Notes: generated by a model not told the origin, from the letters alone. Shown: positions 37,803 to 46,968, counted from the first letter of the stretch. The stretch: 64,000 nucleotides of DNA from Prevotella melaninogenica (GCF_013267595.1 NZ_CP054011.1:1502147-1566146); one strand, 5' to 3'. Made by a program: numbers and translations.

Positions 37803-38569
37803 TCCTATCGGGACACGTCAATAAAACACTGAAGGGTGCATAAAAGCAATATAAAGTCTTTTATGTGCCTTTTTTTGAATTCTTCCGTTAAATGTGTGAA
37901 TGCTTTTCGGGTCTTCAGGATTTTGGAGTGATAAGATTTACCACTTAAGGTTAGGTCTCTGACGAAATGTCACACGGAGTAAAGGAGAGGACGAAGGATT
38001 ATAAAACAAAGTAGTGGAAGGCACGGAGGCACCGTCGGTGCATAGAGCGACGAAGTTTGTTTGCACACTTTTTTAGTAACTTTATACCCAAAGCATTTAT
38101 CCCAAAAGTTATCAAGAATCTGTACGCTACACCTCCGTCGCTCATTGTGCCGTCGGCACCTCCGTGACATTGCGTTTACCTCCGTTCCCTTCGTGACTCC
38201 GTGTACCTATTACATAAGACTTTTAGTTTATCACTCCAGATTTCGGAAGAACCTGCTTTTCGTATAGCTTTGACGGAAGAACAGAAGTTGCTCATTTGAG
38301 AAAAACATAGCTGAGTCTCTCAGGTGTCTACTCTATTATCATCCTACGACAACAGGAAATCTTCTCATCTTAACACTTCAAAAATACAGACTGCGTGTTG
38401 AAAAATCATTACATATTATCAAACAAAACAGCTATAAATAAGGACAATAACATGGATAAAAAGTAGGTTTGTAACCAACAGGAAATCAATTGGTTATAAA
38501 GCAGTAAAGGAAAAGGTGCTTAATTGGACTTCAAAAGGGCGCTAATTGGACCTCAAAAGGGCACCTATT
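37803..38569. repeat. Gene-free region with large inverted repeat and 22-bp tandem repeat
   Basis: About 770 bp without a supported gene. Positions 38022-38052 and 38136-38166 are 31-bp inverted arms (CACGGAGGCACCGTCGGTGC against the reverse complement of GTGCCGTCGGCACCTCCGTG). Weaker outer arms (ACACGGAGTAAAGG / CTTCGTGACTCCGTGT) nest around them, from about 37972 to 38205. Positions 38521-38564 are two 22-bp units, TAATTGGACTTCAAAAGGGC followed by GC, with two differences. Confidence 0.65.
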
Positions 38570-38638
38570 GCAAGTCAATTAATTATAAAATTGTATCTAA
38601 TTGAAAATAAAGAAGTTACCTTATTGGTATAACTAAAC

Positions 38639-38663
38639 AGGTAACGATTTGGAAACGAGCGAG
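38639..38663. repeat. Left-end motif of outer element, shared with inner element
   Basis: AGGTAACGATTTGGAAACGA followed by GCGAG resembles 47572-47597 (AGGTGAACGACTAAGAAACG then AGCGAG). Both are followed within about 60 bp by CAAAGAAC and TGCAAAGATA. It is probably an integrase or excisionase arm site. Confidence 0.5.
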
Positions 38664-38693
38664 CTACTTCAAGTTGCTGTTTTCTACCTAACA

Positions 38694-38754
38694 AAGAACG
38701 CTTGTTATTCTATCTGCAAAGATAATACTTTGTTACCGAATAACAAGCGTTCTT
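38694..38754. repeat. 17-bp perfect inverted repeat near the outer left end
   Basis: AAGAACGCTTGTTATTC (38694-38710) pairs perfectly with 38738-38754 across a 27-nt loop. There is no T-tract. It lies between the left-end motif and the first element gene. Confidence 0.75.
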
Positions 38755-38826
38755 GATGAAAAACACACATAATTTTACCAGCTTGAATGAAACAAGTGGT
38801 TGGACTTATAGTTTCTACTTACAAAT

Positions 38827-39108
38827 CTAAAACTTTTCGCCTTGTAATGCTATCCAGTTTGAACATTCTGAGGAAATAGTCCTTTTTAGATTTGCATTAA
38901 GCATCTTACATACGTTCTTTATTATATTATGGACATCCTCCTTGGTGGTATTTCTCTTTAGTAATGTGGTATTCGGCAAATAACACCTCGTGCCATTATT
39001 ACCTATGATTATATCCTTAAAACCATACTCTTCAATTAATGTATTCCTAACTTCGGTATGTCTGCTATCTATATCGTAGGTTAACAGCACATTGTATGTT
39101 CTTTCCAT
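38827..39108 (-). CDS. Small ferredoxin-like protein, possibly Cas2-like fold
   Basis: 93 aa from 39108 (MERTYNVLLTYDIDS); 20 more codons upstream are open but poorly coding. The start pattern (beta strand, YDID, then a helix HTEVRNTLIEEYGFKDIIIG and a second strand pair TRCYLPNTTLL) resembles the beta-alpha-beta ferredoxin fold of Cas2/VapD-type proteins. No CRISPR array or cas1 is present, so a CRISPR role is not suggested. It is the outermost gene of the mobile element, 84 bp downstream of the relaxase gene. Confidence 0.5.
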   Translation of the reverse strand: MERTYNVLLTYDIDSRHTEVRNTLIEEYGFKDIIIGNNGTRCYLPNTTLLKRNTTKEDVHNIIKNVCKMLNANLKRTISSECSNWIALQGEKF

Positions 39109-39192
39109 ATTGTTTGTATTAATAATTAATAAATTCTTATTGTCAACTAGCAAATAATGTGCCAACAATGAAAGTATTGCTATTCAAATTTT

Positions 39193-40254
39193 CTACAGCC
39201 TTCGTCCTTTCTTTTTCCTATTGGCTTGGTATCTGAGCTTACGTTGCCATGCGGTCTCGGCATAGTCCTCGCCATGTGTCATTGGCGTAATCATTCCACC
39301 TACTCCCTCCACCAATTCATCGGCTGCGCTGATAGCTGTATCTGCCACCGCTCTTATAGCCTGTGCGATTTGTGGAGTATCCTCCGTTGCTCGTGGGCTG
39401 TATGAAAGTCTTGGGGGTACGAGTTGATAGCCAGCATCCTTAGTATCTGTATGCTCTGACGATTTGCGTATTACTTGGGCAGATACATTCGTCTCGGCTT
39501 TCTGACTTGCCTCGAAATTCTTTTGCAAGGAATGGTAGCCAAACTCCCTGCCCACTTCCGATGCCTTGAAAGATTGTCCGCCAAATGAGAACTTCAAACC
39601 ATAGACCTTGCCCTGCTTGTTCTTCATGCGCTCAATGGTGATGCTGTTCTTGTTCAACTCGTAAAGGAACATGGAATGCCCCGTGATACCTGTATCTTTA
39701 TACTTCTCAAGCAAGGCATAACAAATCTTCTGCACCTGCTGCTTTGTTTGTTCTCTTGTAGGGTTAGTCTTTGCCTTTTGGTGTTTCCTTTCCGCCTTGA
39801 CCTCTTTTGCAATAGTCAAACCTTTCTCCCTACTGATTCCCTCCGCCACCTTTGCTGCCCTGTTGCTCACAAAGGTGGTATCATAGACTTCTCCGTACAG
39901 ACTGATGCGGTTGGCGATGATGTGAATGTGCCTATTATCAGTATCCTTGTGCGTTACTGCCACCCATTGGTGGTTGTCAAGTCCCATTCGCTTGGCAAAC
40001 AGATGGGCTATTCCCATAAGCTCGGATACAGGCAGCTTTTTCTCGTCCTGCGGTGCAATGCCTATTTCGATACGGAGAAACTTGTTCCTGCAACGGCTGT
40101 TATAGTCGTTGACCACTTTCATTTCCTCATAGATTGTCTTTGGTTCCCTGCTGCAAAGATTGTGGAAGGCAAGCCGATAGCCGAGCTTGCCCTCTCTGAA
40201 GATATAGTCCAGAGCCGTGCTGCCGTGTGCTATCGCCTTACATTTTCCTATCAT
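39193..40254 (-). CDS. Relaxase/mobilization nuclease
   Basis: 353-aa MobA/VirD2-type relaxase (MOB-P-like group of Bacteroidetes) that nicks oriT and pilots the strand. Conserved motifs: the N-terminal MIGKCKAIAHGSTALDYIF, and the metal-binding HUH-type motif VAVTHKDTDNRHIHIIANR (about residues 83-101). The catalytic Tyr is probably Y16 in the first segment. The basic C-terminus (RKLRYQANRKKKGRRL) fits DNA binding. It overlaps the mobC stop by 17 bp. Confidence 0.9.
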   Translation of the reverse strand: MIGKCKAIAHGSTALDYIFREGKLGYRLAFHNLCSREPKTIYEEMKVVNDYNSRCRNKFLRIEIGIAPQDEKKLPVSELMGIAHLFAKRMGLDNHQWVAVTHKDTDNRHIHIIANRISLYGEVYDTTFVSNRAAKVAEGISREKGLTIAKEVKAERKHQKAKTNPTREQTKQQVQKICYALLEKYKDTGITGHSMFLYELNKNSITIERMKNKQGKVYGLKFSFGGQSFKASEVGREFGYHSLQKNFEASQKAETNVSAQVIRKSSEHTDTKDAGYQLVPPRLSYSPRATEDTPQIAQAIRAVADTAISAADELVEGVGGMITPMTHGEDYAETAWQRKLRYQANRKKKGRRL

Positions 40255-40669
40255 TTCTTGTTAGATTTAAGACCTTATATACCTCATCGTCCACACGAAA
40301 ATGCGGGTCGTAAAATCGCTTAAATGCTTCTTTGGCACATAGCGAGAGGTTCTTTGTGATATGTAGCCAATCTTCGTCCTTGACCTTGATGAGATTGGAA
40401 ACCTGCCCATAGAACCTTCCTGTATGCTGGAGGATGGCAATGGCTTCCCTCTCATTGTCTGTCATCTTGGGAACGGCAGTCACTTCTCCGTTAAGGAGTA
40501 TCTCACGACAGTAATCGGAGAACTTCCGCCCCGCACTTTCCGCCTTTGACTTGATACGCTGCTTTTCCTCTAAGGTACATCTTACTTTGATGAACTCTGT
40601 CTTGTTCATCTTCTGTTCTTCCTTATCCTGTTGCTGCCATTTGGCAGCTTTTCCCTTGTATCTGCTCAT
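40238..40669 (-). CDS. mobC: Plasmid mobilization relaxosome protein MobC
   Basis: 143 aa. An N-terminal ribbon-helix-helix-like segment (KTEFIKVRCTLEEKQRIKSKAESAGRKFSDYCREILLNG, about residues 22-60) precedes the MobC domain with IAILQHTGRFYGQVSNLIKVK. MobC binds oriT and assists the relaxase, encoded directly downstream with overlap. The first 20 residues are basic; a start at MNKTEF (residue 21) is an alternative. The candidate oriT lies immediately upstream. Confidence 0.85.
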   Translation of the reverse strand: MSRYKGKAAKWQQQDKEEQKMNKTEFIKVRCTLEEKQRIKSKAESAGRKFSDYCREILLNGEVTAVPKMTDNEREAIAILQHTGRFYGQVSNLIKVKDEDWLHITKNLSLCAKEAFKRFYDPHFRVDDEVYKVLNLTRNDRKM

Positions 40670-41070
40670 ATAAGCTTCTTTGAAAGTTAATCATTATAGA
40701 TGATTCATTGTCTCTTAATTCTTGAATACTGACCGATGAGAACGGAGTGATTACGGTCTAATCTCCCCGACAGTCTGACGAGGGGAGCAAGAGCAGTTTG
40801 TGGGTACAAACTGACGTCTTGCAATGCTACCGAACAAACCATTTACGCTTAAAACGTTTTATAGCCTAAAAACGAATGCCGTGTATTCTGTGTTTAACTG
40901 TGTTCGTGGTGTTCTCATCATTCAGATGTCTGCTTGCTAAAAATATGATGTCATATTTGCCCAAATATGACGTCTCATTTACGAGATATGACATCATATT
41001 TTAATGCGATAGTAGGATTAGAGCGGGAAATAAATCTTTTGAAATTCATCCCTCGCCCCCTTCCTGCGGT
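40670..41070. other. Candidate oriT region of the outer element
   Basis: 401-bp gap upstream of mobC. CTCCCC / GGGGAG (40763-40787) and a perfect 8-bp hairpin CAGTTTGT-GGGT-ACAAACTG (40794-40813) are typical oriT structures. At 40940-40956 and 40986-41002, a perfect 17-bp inverted repeat AAAATATGATGTCATAT surrounds more ATATGACGTC-like units. The TTTGTGG(G)TACAAA core recurs upstream of the second mobC at 52213-52248. The nic site is not determined. Confidence 0.55.
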
Positions 41071-41505
41071 TTATAACCTTCTCCATTTCTCTATATCTTC
41101 ACCATATTCCTCCAGATGCTGACGAACGATGTTCTCCACAAAGCTTGAAAGGTTGCTGCCCCTGTCGCCTAACCTACGCACAATGAAGTCGGCACGCTCC
41201 TGTGTATCCCTACTCAGATAGACTGCCTTACGGTTGTTTAACTTGGTCGGCACAAGATAGGCTTGCTTGTAGGCTTCGAGTGTTTTCTTTCTCATCTTGG
41301 CACTGATACGTCTTTGAACAGTTGCACTCTCAGTGTTCCGTGCAGGCTCGGAGTGCATGGTATTCTCTGTGTCCTGCTTGTTTGTTGGTCTTTCTCTTTC
41401 AGGAACTGCAGTCGCTTCTTGTGAAGTAGATTCGTTCTCTGTTTCATCTTCCACACCCAAGAACCATGAAAGGTCTTTGTCACTCATCATAGTTTCCTTT
41501 TCCAT
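41071..41505 (-). CDS. DUF3408 domain-containing protein
   Basis: 144 aa. A disordered acidic N-terminus (about residues 1-75) is followed by the DUF3408 domain: KTLEAYKQAYLVPTKLNNRKAVYLSRDTQERADFIVRRLGDRGSNLSSFVENIVRQHLEEYGEDIEKWRRL. It is found almost only in Bacteroidetes conjugative and mobilizable elements, where it is thought to be a ribbon-helix-helix-like DNA-binding accessory protein. The stop is 2 bp from the primase gene frame, so the two are coupled. A homologue with the same ending lies at 52354-52863. Confidence 0.88.
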   Translation of the reverse strand: MEKETMMSDKDLSWFLGVEDETENESTSQEATAVPERERPTNKQDTENTMHSEPARNTESATVQRRISAKMRKKTLEAYKQAYLVPTKLNNRKAVYLSRDTQERADFIVRRLGDRGSNLSSFVENIVRQHLEEYGEDIEKWRRL

Positions 41506-41507
41506 TT

Positions 41508-42488
41508 CTATTTCATTTTAAGTTTGACTTGTTTTGATTTCTTGTTTTGTCCTGTAATTGATATGTGTGTCTGTTCCTGCGCTTTCCGTTTCTGCTGCTC
41601 ACGGACACGGCTGACATGAAAATCGTTGAGATCCTTGAAGTCTTTGTAATGTATGTTCATGTCCTCAACATGGAAGCCTGTCTTTATGAAATCTTGAACA
41701 GCCCTCCGTCCTGCTTCATCATTGTCAAGGAAGGCGCGGATATTGGTGAGGTGTCGGTCATTCAAATAGCGGATAGTCCTTGCCACGTTGCTCACGGAGT
41801 TCATCACAAGGCAGTGGTTGGTAATCTCTTCTTTCATCGAAAGGAAGGAGAGGAAGTCCATGAAGCCTTCAAAGATACATACAGGTTCCGCTCTGTCCGT
41901 GAATATCGGAGTAATGTCCTTCGGTGCTATCGTTCCCTTGAACGTCTTGTCGTCCCGAAGCTCATAGCTGCCAGAGAGATTGGCAAAGCCAATGGCTTGA
42001 TAGCGCCTGCCCCTTACCTCATAGCAGATACATTTGAGGAAAGGTCTTGCCCTGTTAAGGTCGATGCAGCGCTTATCGGCAAGATAGGCCTCTAAGTGAG
42101 AAGGCAAGGTGTCTGATACCTCTATCAGTTTCCTTGCCCCACTTGGCTGCCATGGCGTGACTGGACTGGTATCGATGTCTGACTTCTCTTTTGAAAGACC
42201 GTACGCTGCATCAAGGGAAGCGTTCTGTCCCAAACGGCGGATGGCTTCCGATAGCGTGCATCCCTCCATACGCATACAGAGGTCGATGATACTTCCGCCC
42301 CTACCTTCGCCATAATCTATCCAAAGGTTCTTCTCTGTGTCCACCTTAAAACTCGGATGCGTTTCCTCCCTGAGCGGTGAACGGTACATGGCATAGGTAG
42401 GTGTTTTGCGGACAGGTTTGATACCTTTCCTTTCGAGATACTCCACGATGGGGTATCGCTTGATACGTGATAAATCTTCTTCTTTCAT
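41508..42488 (-). CDS. Toprim domain DNA primase
   Basis: 326 aa. The N-terminus resembles the CHC2 zinc-finger domain (EYLERKGIKPVRKTPTYAMYRSPLREETHPSFKVDTEKNLWIDYGEGRGGSIIDLCM, about residues 14-70), but the finger cysteines are largely missing, as in many element primases. The Toprim domain has VCIFEGFMDFLSF (about 205-217) and ITNIRAFLDNDEAGRRAV (about 250-267, Asp-x-Asp). It would prime replication of the excised circle or transferred strand together with the VapE-type helicase. Confidence 0.88.
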   Translation of the reverse strand: MKEEDLSRIKRYPIVEYLERKGIKPVRKTPTYAMYRSPLREETHPSFKVDTEKNLWIDYGEGRGGSIIDLCMRMEGCTLSEAIRRLGQNASLDAAYGLSKEKSDIDTSPVTPWQPSGARKLIEVSDTLPSHLEAYLADKRCIDLNRARPFLKCICYEVRGRRYQAIGFANLSGSYELRDDKTFKGTIAPKDITPIFTDRAEPVCIFEGFMDFLSFLSMKEEITNHCLVMNSVSNVARTIRYLNDRHLTNIRAFLDNDEAGRRAVQDFIKTGFHVEDMNIHYKDFKDLNDFHVSRVREQQKRKAQEQTHISITGQNKKSKQVKLKMK

Positions 42489-42670
42489 TGTTTTGATACA
42501 TTAATGGGTTGAATGATAATTATTTATGTTTGTCTGTTTTTATGGTTTTACCTTTTCCAAAGTTTTTCCCCTCCAAACTTTTTCATCTTTCTTCTTACTA
42601 CACACTATTCTGTGATAAGTGATTGATAATCAGTATTACTTTGTAGTATAAGACAATACTACACATTCTA

Positions 42671-43936
42671 CTACATTTGGCTACTACAAGTTTGAAGGAG
42701 CGGGCAGGGCAAGATTTTCCTAATCTTGTAGACATAGATGGGGCTACCACCGTTTCTTCGTTTGCTCACCTTTATGTATCCTGCTTTCTTCAAGGCTTCG
42801 CCCATCCGCTTGGCAACAAGTGGTTGGTGGGTATAAATACCCAAATAGGTGAGTATCTCCGTAGTGGTCATTAACGAATAACTTTCATCCTCCGTTGGCT
42901 TTTCAAAACAACGCAACAAAAGCTCCATCTCTGCAGTTTGTACTTGAAAGTCCTCACTCTCTCTGTATAGTTCGGCAATCTCATCATCATCAAACCAATA
43001 GCGAAAACCTGACTTTAACAGGGCTTTGGCTTCCGCATAAACATTGTTCATCGAGATCGCTTTTGCTCTCTCAATATCTATGGAAAGCACTTCAAAGGGC
43101 AGGAAGCGTCTGCTTCCTGTAGGGTCTGTAAGAAAGTCATTGCCGTTCACTGATGCCACAAAGCTTGACAAGTGGGGATGCTCCTCTACATACTTGTCGT
43201 AGGGCATGCGGTATTTGACCATCGGGCAGGTAATGAGGTTCTTCAGTTCGTTCTCATCCCGTTTGTTGAGGGCTTTGAGTTGGTCGTCGATGTTCACTAT
43301 GAGGTTCTGTCCTATATAGGTGAGCGTGTCCTTCTCCTGCGGATATATCTTGCCTGTGTAGCTATAGCCATGCAATGCAGGTGGGCAGAGCAAATTCAAG
43401 AATGTAGTTTTGAACTTTCCCTGCTCGCCCGTCAGCACAAGGCAGGTGTGGTTACAGCACTCACGGTCGTCCATCGCATTGGCGACCACCGCCACAAGCC
43501 ACTTGGTGAGATATTGTAACCACTTGTCAGAGTTGCGCACGACTACGCAACTTGCCAAGTGGGGAATGGCTTTCAGTGAAAAGGGAGAAATGCTACTTAC
43601 ATCCACCAATGGCAATCCCTTGAAATACTCCTGTATGGGGTTGATGCGTGGAGAGAAGCTGCTCTCGATGATAGAGTATAGATTTTCTGATGAGGTTATT
43701 ATCCCGATGTCGTTGTCTATCTCCCTTCGGAGCGTGTTGATTTCATAGCGACCCACTTTTGAGAAATGAGCATCGTTCTTGCTTCGGTATTCGGTTCTTC
43801 CCAATACAGTGTTGTATCTGAACTCATAGCGAGAGGACAGATAGATTTCTATCTCACCGTTTTTTGAGGAAGTCTTTTTTCGCTTGGGCATATTGTTTCC
43901 TCCCTCCGATTTGCTTTTATCTGCATTCTTCTTCAT
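42671..43936 (-). CDS. VapE/VirE-family P-loop ATPase (helicase-like)
   Basis: 421 aa from 43936 (MKKNADKSKSEGGNN); the frame continues 26 codons upstream. It contains the virulence-associated E core: CLVLTGEQGKFKTTFLNLLC (variant Walker A, about residues 165-184), NLIVNIDDQLKALNKRDENELKNLIT (Walker B), and FVASVNGNDFLTDPTGSRRFLPFEV with the arginine finger. VapE proteins pair with primases in phage satellites and integrative elements to start replication; here the primase lies 182 bp downstream. The C-terminus is a small winged-helix-like region. Confidence 0.88.
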   Translation of the reverse strand: MKKNADKSKSEGGNNMPKRKKTSSKNGEIEIYLSSRYEFRYNTVLGRTEYRSKNDAHFSKVGRYEINTLRREIDNDIGIITSSENLYSIIESSFSPRINPIQEYFKGLPLVDVSSISPFSLKAIPHLASCVVVRNSDKWLQYLTKWLVAVVANAMDDRECCNHTCLVLTGEQGKFKTTFLNLLCPPALHGYSYTGKIYPQEKDTLTYIGQNLIVNIDDQLKALNKRDENELKNLITCPMVKYRMPYDKYVEEHPHLSSFVASVNGNDFLTDPTGSRRFLPFEVLSIDIERAKAISMNNVYAEAKALLKSGFRYWFDDDEIAELYRESEDFQVQTAEMELLLRCFEKPTEDESYSLMTTTEILTYLGIYTHQPLVAKRMGEALKKAGYIKVSKRRNGGSPIYVYKIRKILPCPLLQTCSSQM

Positions 43937-44527
43937 TATATGCTTGGTTTGGTTTCTAAGAGTGAAGTTATGAAGAGAACTGGAAAGTTCCAAGCATTCA
44001 AAGAGTGCTTGCATGATGTTGCGTTCATTCGCAATAAAGTTCGCACGTTTTTTTGAGGAGACAGGAAAAGAAATGACTGATTTAAGCCCGAATTAAGTCA
44101 AAACAGGGGATAAAATAATAAGGAAAGACAGAGGTAGAAGTGTACCCTTTGCACACGTTTGCAGTATTCTGCACCGATATTGCAAACAATAGAATCCGCG
44201 CAGAAATAGGGTAGCGTTTGTCCATACTAAGAGTGTTACAAGGTGTCTCTTGAACGAAGAATGATTGAATAGGACATACACCGCCCTATCTTTGTTTCAA
44301 ACGGACGGCGAAAGAAGAAAACAGGGAAAGAATGTGCAAACAGCTGCCGATAAAATGCGTTAGCTTTTCCTTCAACTTCCCGATGTTTCCCTGCTGTTCC
44401 CTGCTGCTTTGAAGTATGACAAACTCATTATACTTTTGCAGGCATAAACGTGCGATGAAACGCAGAACAGACAAAGGTGTTGTCAATACCAATAAGACAG
44501 AATTACAAACAAAACAATAATAAAACT
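43937..44527. other. Divergent gap between replication and HTH genes
   Basis: 591 bp with no supported gene. Its central place between the VapE and HTH genes makes it a plausible site for a replication origin or control of excision. Apart from short AT-rich stretches, nothing distinctive was seen. Confidence 0.4.
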
Positions 44528-44830
44528 ATGGGATATTTTATCATTACGGATTCAAATTGGACAAGGCTCAGGAATGAGATTCTCAGCCTTGCCGAGACCT
44601 GCCACAAGGCATTCGGGGAACAGAGCAAGCATACCGATTGGCTGCACAATGGTGATGTATGCAAGTTGCTCAACATCAGCAAGCGCACATTGCAGCACTA
44701 CCGGGATACAGGTGTACTTCCATTCTCTCAAATCGGGCATAAGTGCTATTACAGGCGTGAGGATGTGGAGCTATTGCTCCAAACTAAATCGGAGAAATCA
44801 AAAACGGACAAATCCATGAATAACAAATAA
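44528..44830 (+). CDS. Helix-turn-helix protein, excisionase/MerR-like (outer, 1)
   Basis: 100 aa from the ATG at 44528 (MGYFIITDSNWTRLRNEIL); 17 upstream codons in frame overlap the promoter region. The HTH_17-type domain (WLHNGDVCKLLNISKRTLQHYRDTGVLPFSQIGHKCYYRREDVELLL) covers residues 38-85. Bacteroidetes elements usually carry two such genes in tandem, acting as excisionase or as regulators of excision and mob genes. It is homologous to the protein at 53186-53455. The next HTH gene starts 12 bp downstream. Confidence 0.85.
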   Translation: MGYFIITDSNWTRLRNEILSLAETCHKAFGEQSKHTDWLHNGDVCKLLNISKRTLQHYRDTGVLPFSQIGHKCYYRREDVELLLQTKSEKSKTDKSMNNK

Positions 44831-44842
44831 GGCGAAAGAACT

Positions 44843-45148
44843 ATGGAACAAGTAAGAGATTTGAACATGGAGGCAGACGATATGCAGGTGGTGCTGTCCG
44901 CACTAAAAGGGGTAAGTAAGCGGATTAAGGAAGTGGCAAAGACACACAAACCGCTCTTTGGCGGTGAGCACTTTCTCACGAGTAAAGAGGTGTGCGAAAG
45001 GCTGTACATCAGCCCTCGCACCTTGCAGGACTATCGGGATAGGGGAATTATCCCCTACACCCAGTTCGCAGGAAAAATCCTCTATAAGGCCTCAGATTTG
45101 GAAAAGATGCTAAAAGATAATTATAGGGAACAGAAACAAGTGCCTTAG
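44843..45148 (+). CDS. Helix-turn-helix protein, excisionase-like (outer, 2)
   Basis: 101 aa. The N-terminal helical part (about residues 1-35) is followed by an HTH_17 domain (FLTSKEVCERLYISPRTLQDYRDRGIIPYTQFAGKILYKASDLEKMLKDN, about 45-94). It is homologous to the inner-element protein at 52851-53165, in the same pairwise order. Operonic with the preceding HTH gene. Confidence 0.85.
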   Translation: MEQVRDLNMEADDMQVVLSALKGVSKRIKEVAKTHKPLFGGEHFLTSKEVCERLYISPRTLQDYRDRGIIPYTQFAGKILYKASDLEKMLKDNYREQKQVP

Positions 45149-45383
45149 GATATTTAGATTACATTTCAAAAGTTAAACTAATAGCTTATGATTTCACAAG
45201 TACCCTGCAAGAAGGAAGCAGCTATTCCTATGGATTTGGAAACCATAAGATGCTTTCACATAGAATCATTAACAACTTAGACTTGCGACTATAGCATAGG
45301 ATTACTACTTATATTTTTCTGAGATACAGAAAAAAAAACGATTTTCCCAAAAAATAACGATATTATTTGCATGTATCAGATAT

Positions 45384-45402
45384 TGTTCGTAATTTTGCAA
45401 AC
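45384..45402 (+). promoter_or_regulatory. Putative ArsR operator 1 overlapping a -7 box
   Basis: TGTTCGTAATTTTGCAAAC contains TAATTTTG (45390-45397), a Bacteroidetes -7 match. It sits 26 bp upstream of the arsR ATG and shares its sequence with the sites at 45768 and 47308. Confidence 0.7.
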
Positions 45403-45427
45403 AACAAACAATGATACATATAGAATA

Positions 45428-45751
45428 ATGGAAGATAAACTGCACACAACAAATCTGGAACAGATAGCTCATTTTGCCAAAGCAATGGGACATCCAACGA
45501 GGATGGCAATTCTTGCTTTCTTGGCAAAACAAGATAGTTGCTTCTTCGGTGATATTCACGAAGAACTACCTATTGCCAAAGCAACCGTTTCGCAGCATTT
45601 GAAGGAATTGAAAGAAGCCGGCTTAATCCAGGGTGAAGTGGAAGCGCCCAAAGTTAAATATTGTATCAACAAGGATAATTGGCAAGCTGCGAAGAAGATG
45701 TTTGCAGATTTCTTTGCGCAACCCTGCAATAATAAGGGCTGTCGTAGGTGA
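45428..45751 (+). CDS. arsR: ArsR family metalloid-responsive repressor
   Basis: 107 aa from the ATG at 45428; a longer in-frame start (45371) would read through the operator. It is a winged-HTH ArsR/SmtB protein: [55 protein letters not shown]. Cys35 (KQDSCFFGD) and a C-terminal pair in CNNKGCRR could bind As(III), different from the classical CVC site of E. coli ArsR. It would release the three upstream-type operators when arsenic is bound. First gene of the ars locus. Confidence 0.9.
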   Translation: MEDKLHTTNLEQIAHFAKAMGHPTRMAILAFLAKQDSCFFGDIHEELPIAKATVSQHLKELKEAGLIQGEVEAPKVKYCINKDNWQAAKKMFADFFAQPCNNKGCRR

Positions 45752-45767
45752 TTTTTTTTGAAAAATA

Positions 45768-45787
45768 TGTTCGTAGTTTTGCGAATG
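45768..45787 (+). promoter_or_regulatory. Putative ArsR operator 2 overlapping a -7 box
   Basis: TGTTCGTAGTTTTGCGAATG has TTCG / CGAA half-sites around TAGTTTTG. It lies 25 bp upstream of the arsF-like ATG, implying a second promoter inside the locus. Confidence 0.65.
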
Positions 45788-45811
45788 ACTAACAACAAAA
45801 TATAAAAAGGT

Positions 45812-46252
45812 ATGAAAAAGTGTTTATTTTTAATCGTGGCATGTTTCACCTTTATCTTTTGCAACATGAATGCAAAGGACGGAACAGACGCCCAGGCTCT
45901 AAAAAAGACGACGGTAAAGGATTATGTAGAAGTGTTGTATTTTCATGGGAAACAGCGCTGTGCCACATGTATGGCTATCGAAAGCAACACTAAAGCTACA
46001 ATGAAAAAGAACTTCGCTGACCAGATAAAAAAAGGCAAGGTGACTTTTAAGGTAATAGACATCAGCAAAAAGGAAAATGAGAAGATAGCAGAAAAGTATG
46101 AGGTAACATGGTCTTCACTATTTATCGTTAGACATAAGAATGGAAAGGAAACATACAAGAATATGACTGAATTTGCTTTTGCTAATGCACGCAAATCACC
46201 AGATGTATTTAGGGCTGGTGTCGTAAAATCCGTAAATGAAATGCTGAGATAA
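45812..46252 (+). CDS. ArsF-like thioredoxin-fold protein (nitrophenyl compound nitroreductase subunit family)
   Basis: 146 aa. A signal peptide or lipoprotein-like leader (MKKCLFLIVACFTFIFCNMNAKD) precedes a thioredoxin fold with a CATC active-site motif (HGKQRCATCMAIESN, about residues 49-63), so a periplasm-facing redox protein. In ars loci of this type the protein pairs with an ArsG-like transporter and is annotated with reduction of nitro-aromatic arsenicals before efflux. That activity is from family naming, not shown here. Its stop overlaps the next start (TAATG). Confidence 0.8.
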   Translation: MKKCLFLIVACFTFIFCNMNAKDGTDAQALKKTTVKDYVEVLYFHGKQRCATCMAIESNTKATMKKNFADQIKKGKVTFKVIDISKKENEKIAEKYEVTWSSLFIVRHKNGKETYKNMTEFAFANARKSPDVFRAGVVKSVNEMLR

Positions 46253-46968
46253 TGGTGGATATGGATTGGTTACAGACATTGCTGGATAACAGTTCCACGC
46301 CTATACTGACAGCATTTCTGCTCGGACTACTGACAGCACTTTCACCTTGTCCGTTAGCAACGAACATAGCAGCTATAGGGTTTATCGGAAGAGATATTGA
46401 AAACAGGAAGCGCATATTCCGAAATGGCCTGCTTTATACGCTGGGGCGAATTCTTTCATACACCCTACTTGGTGTAATACTGATTACTATTCTGAAAGAA
46501 GGTTCCAGTATGTTCGGCATACAAAAGACAATAGGAACGTGGGGGGAGCTTATACTTGGACCTCTTCTACTCGTGATAGGCCTGTTCATGCTTTGGGGAG
46601 ATAAACTCAACCTCCCCAAGTTTGGATTCACTGGAAATCCGGAAGGTCTTGCCAGGAAAGGCGGCTGGGGTGCTCTGATGATAGGGGTTCTGTTCGCCCT
46701 GGCTTTCTGTCCCACCAGTGGCGTGTTCTACTTCGGCATGCTGATACCGATGTCTGCCACGACCTCGGCAGGCTATCTTCTACCCATGATATTTGCTGTC
46801 GCTACGGCTATACCGGTACTTGCTGTTGCATGGGTTCTCGCCTTCAGCGTACAACAAATGGGAAATTTTTACGGAAAGATACAGAAAGTGCAAAAATGGG
46901 CGAACCTTATTGTAGGCGTGGTATTCATCATCATCGGCATATATTATTGCTGGATAATGTATTTGTAA
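46252..46968 (+). CDS. ArsG-like aromatic arsenical efflux transporter (CcdA/DsbD-type membrane protein)
   Basis: 238 aa, about six transmembrane helices. The N-terminal LLTALSPCPLATNIAAIGFIGRDI and the central LAFCPTSGVFYFGMLIP segments have the paired-Cys/Pro pattern of the CcdA/DsbD superfamily. The family is annotated as the ArsG efflux permease for aminobenzyl arsenicals, working with the ArsF-like redox protein. It overlaps the ArsF-like stop by one base, indicating translational coupling. Confidence 0.82.
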   Translation: MVDMDWLQTLLDNSSTPILTAFLLGLLTALSPCPLATNIAAIGFIGRDIENRKRIFRNGLLYTLGRILSYTLLGVILITILKEGSSMFGIQKTIGTWGELILGPLLLVIGLFMLWGDKLNLPKFGFTGNPEGLARKGGWGALMIGVLFALAFCPTSGVFYFGMLIPMSATTSAGYLLPMIFAVATAIPVLAVAWVLAFSVQQMGNFYGKIQKVQKWANLIVGVVFIIIGIYYCWIMYL

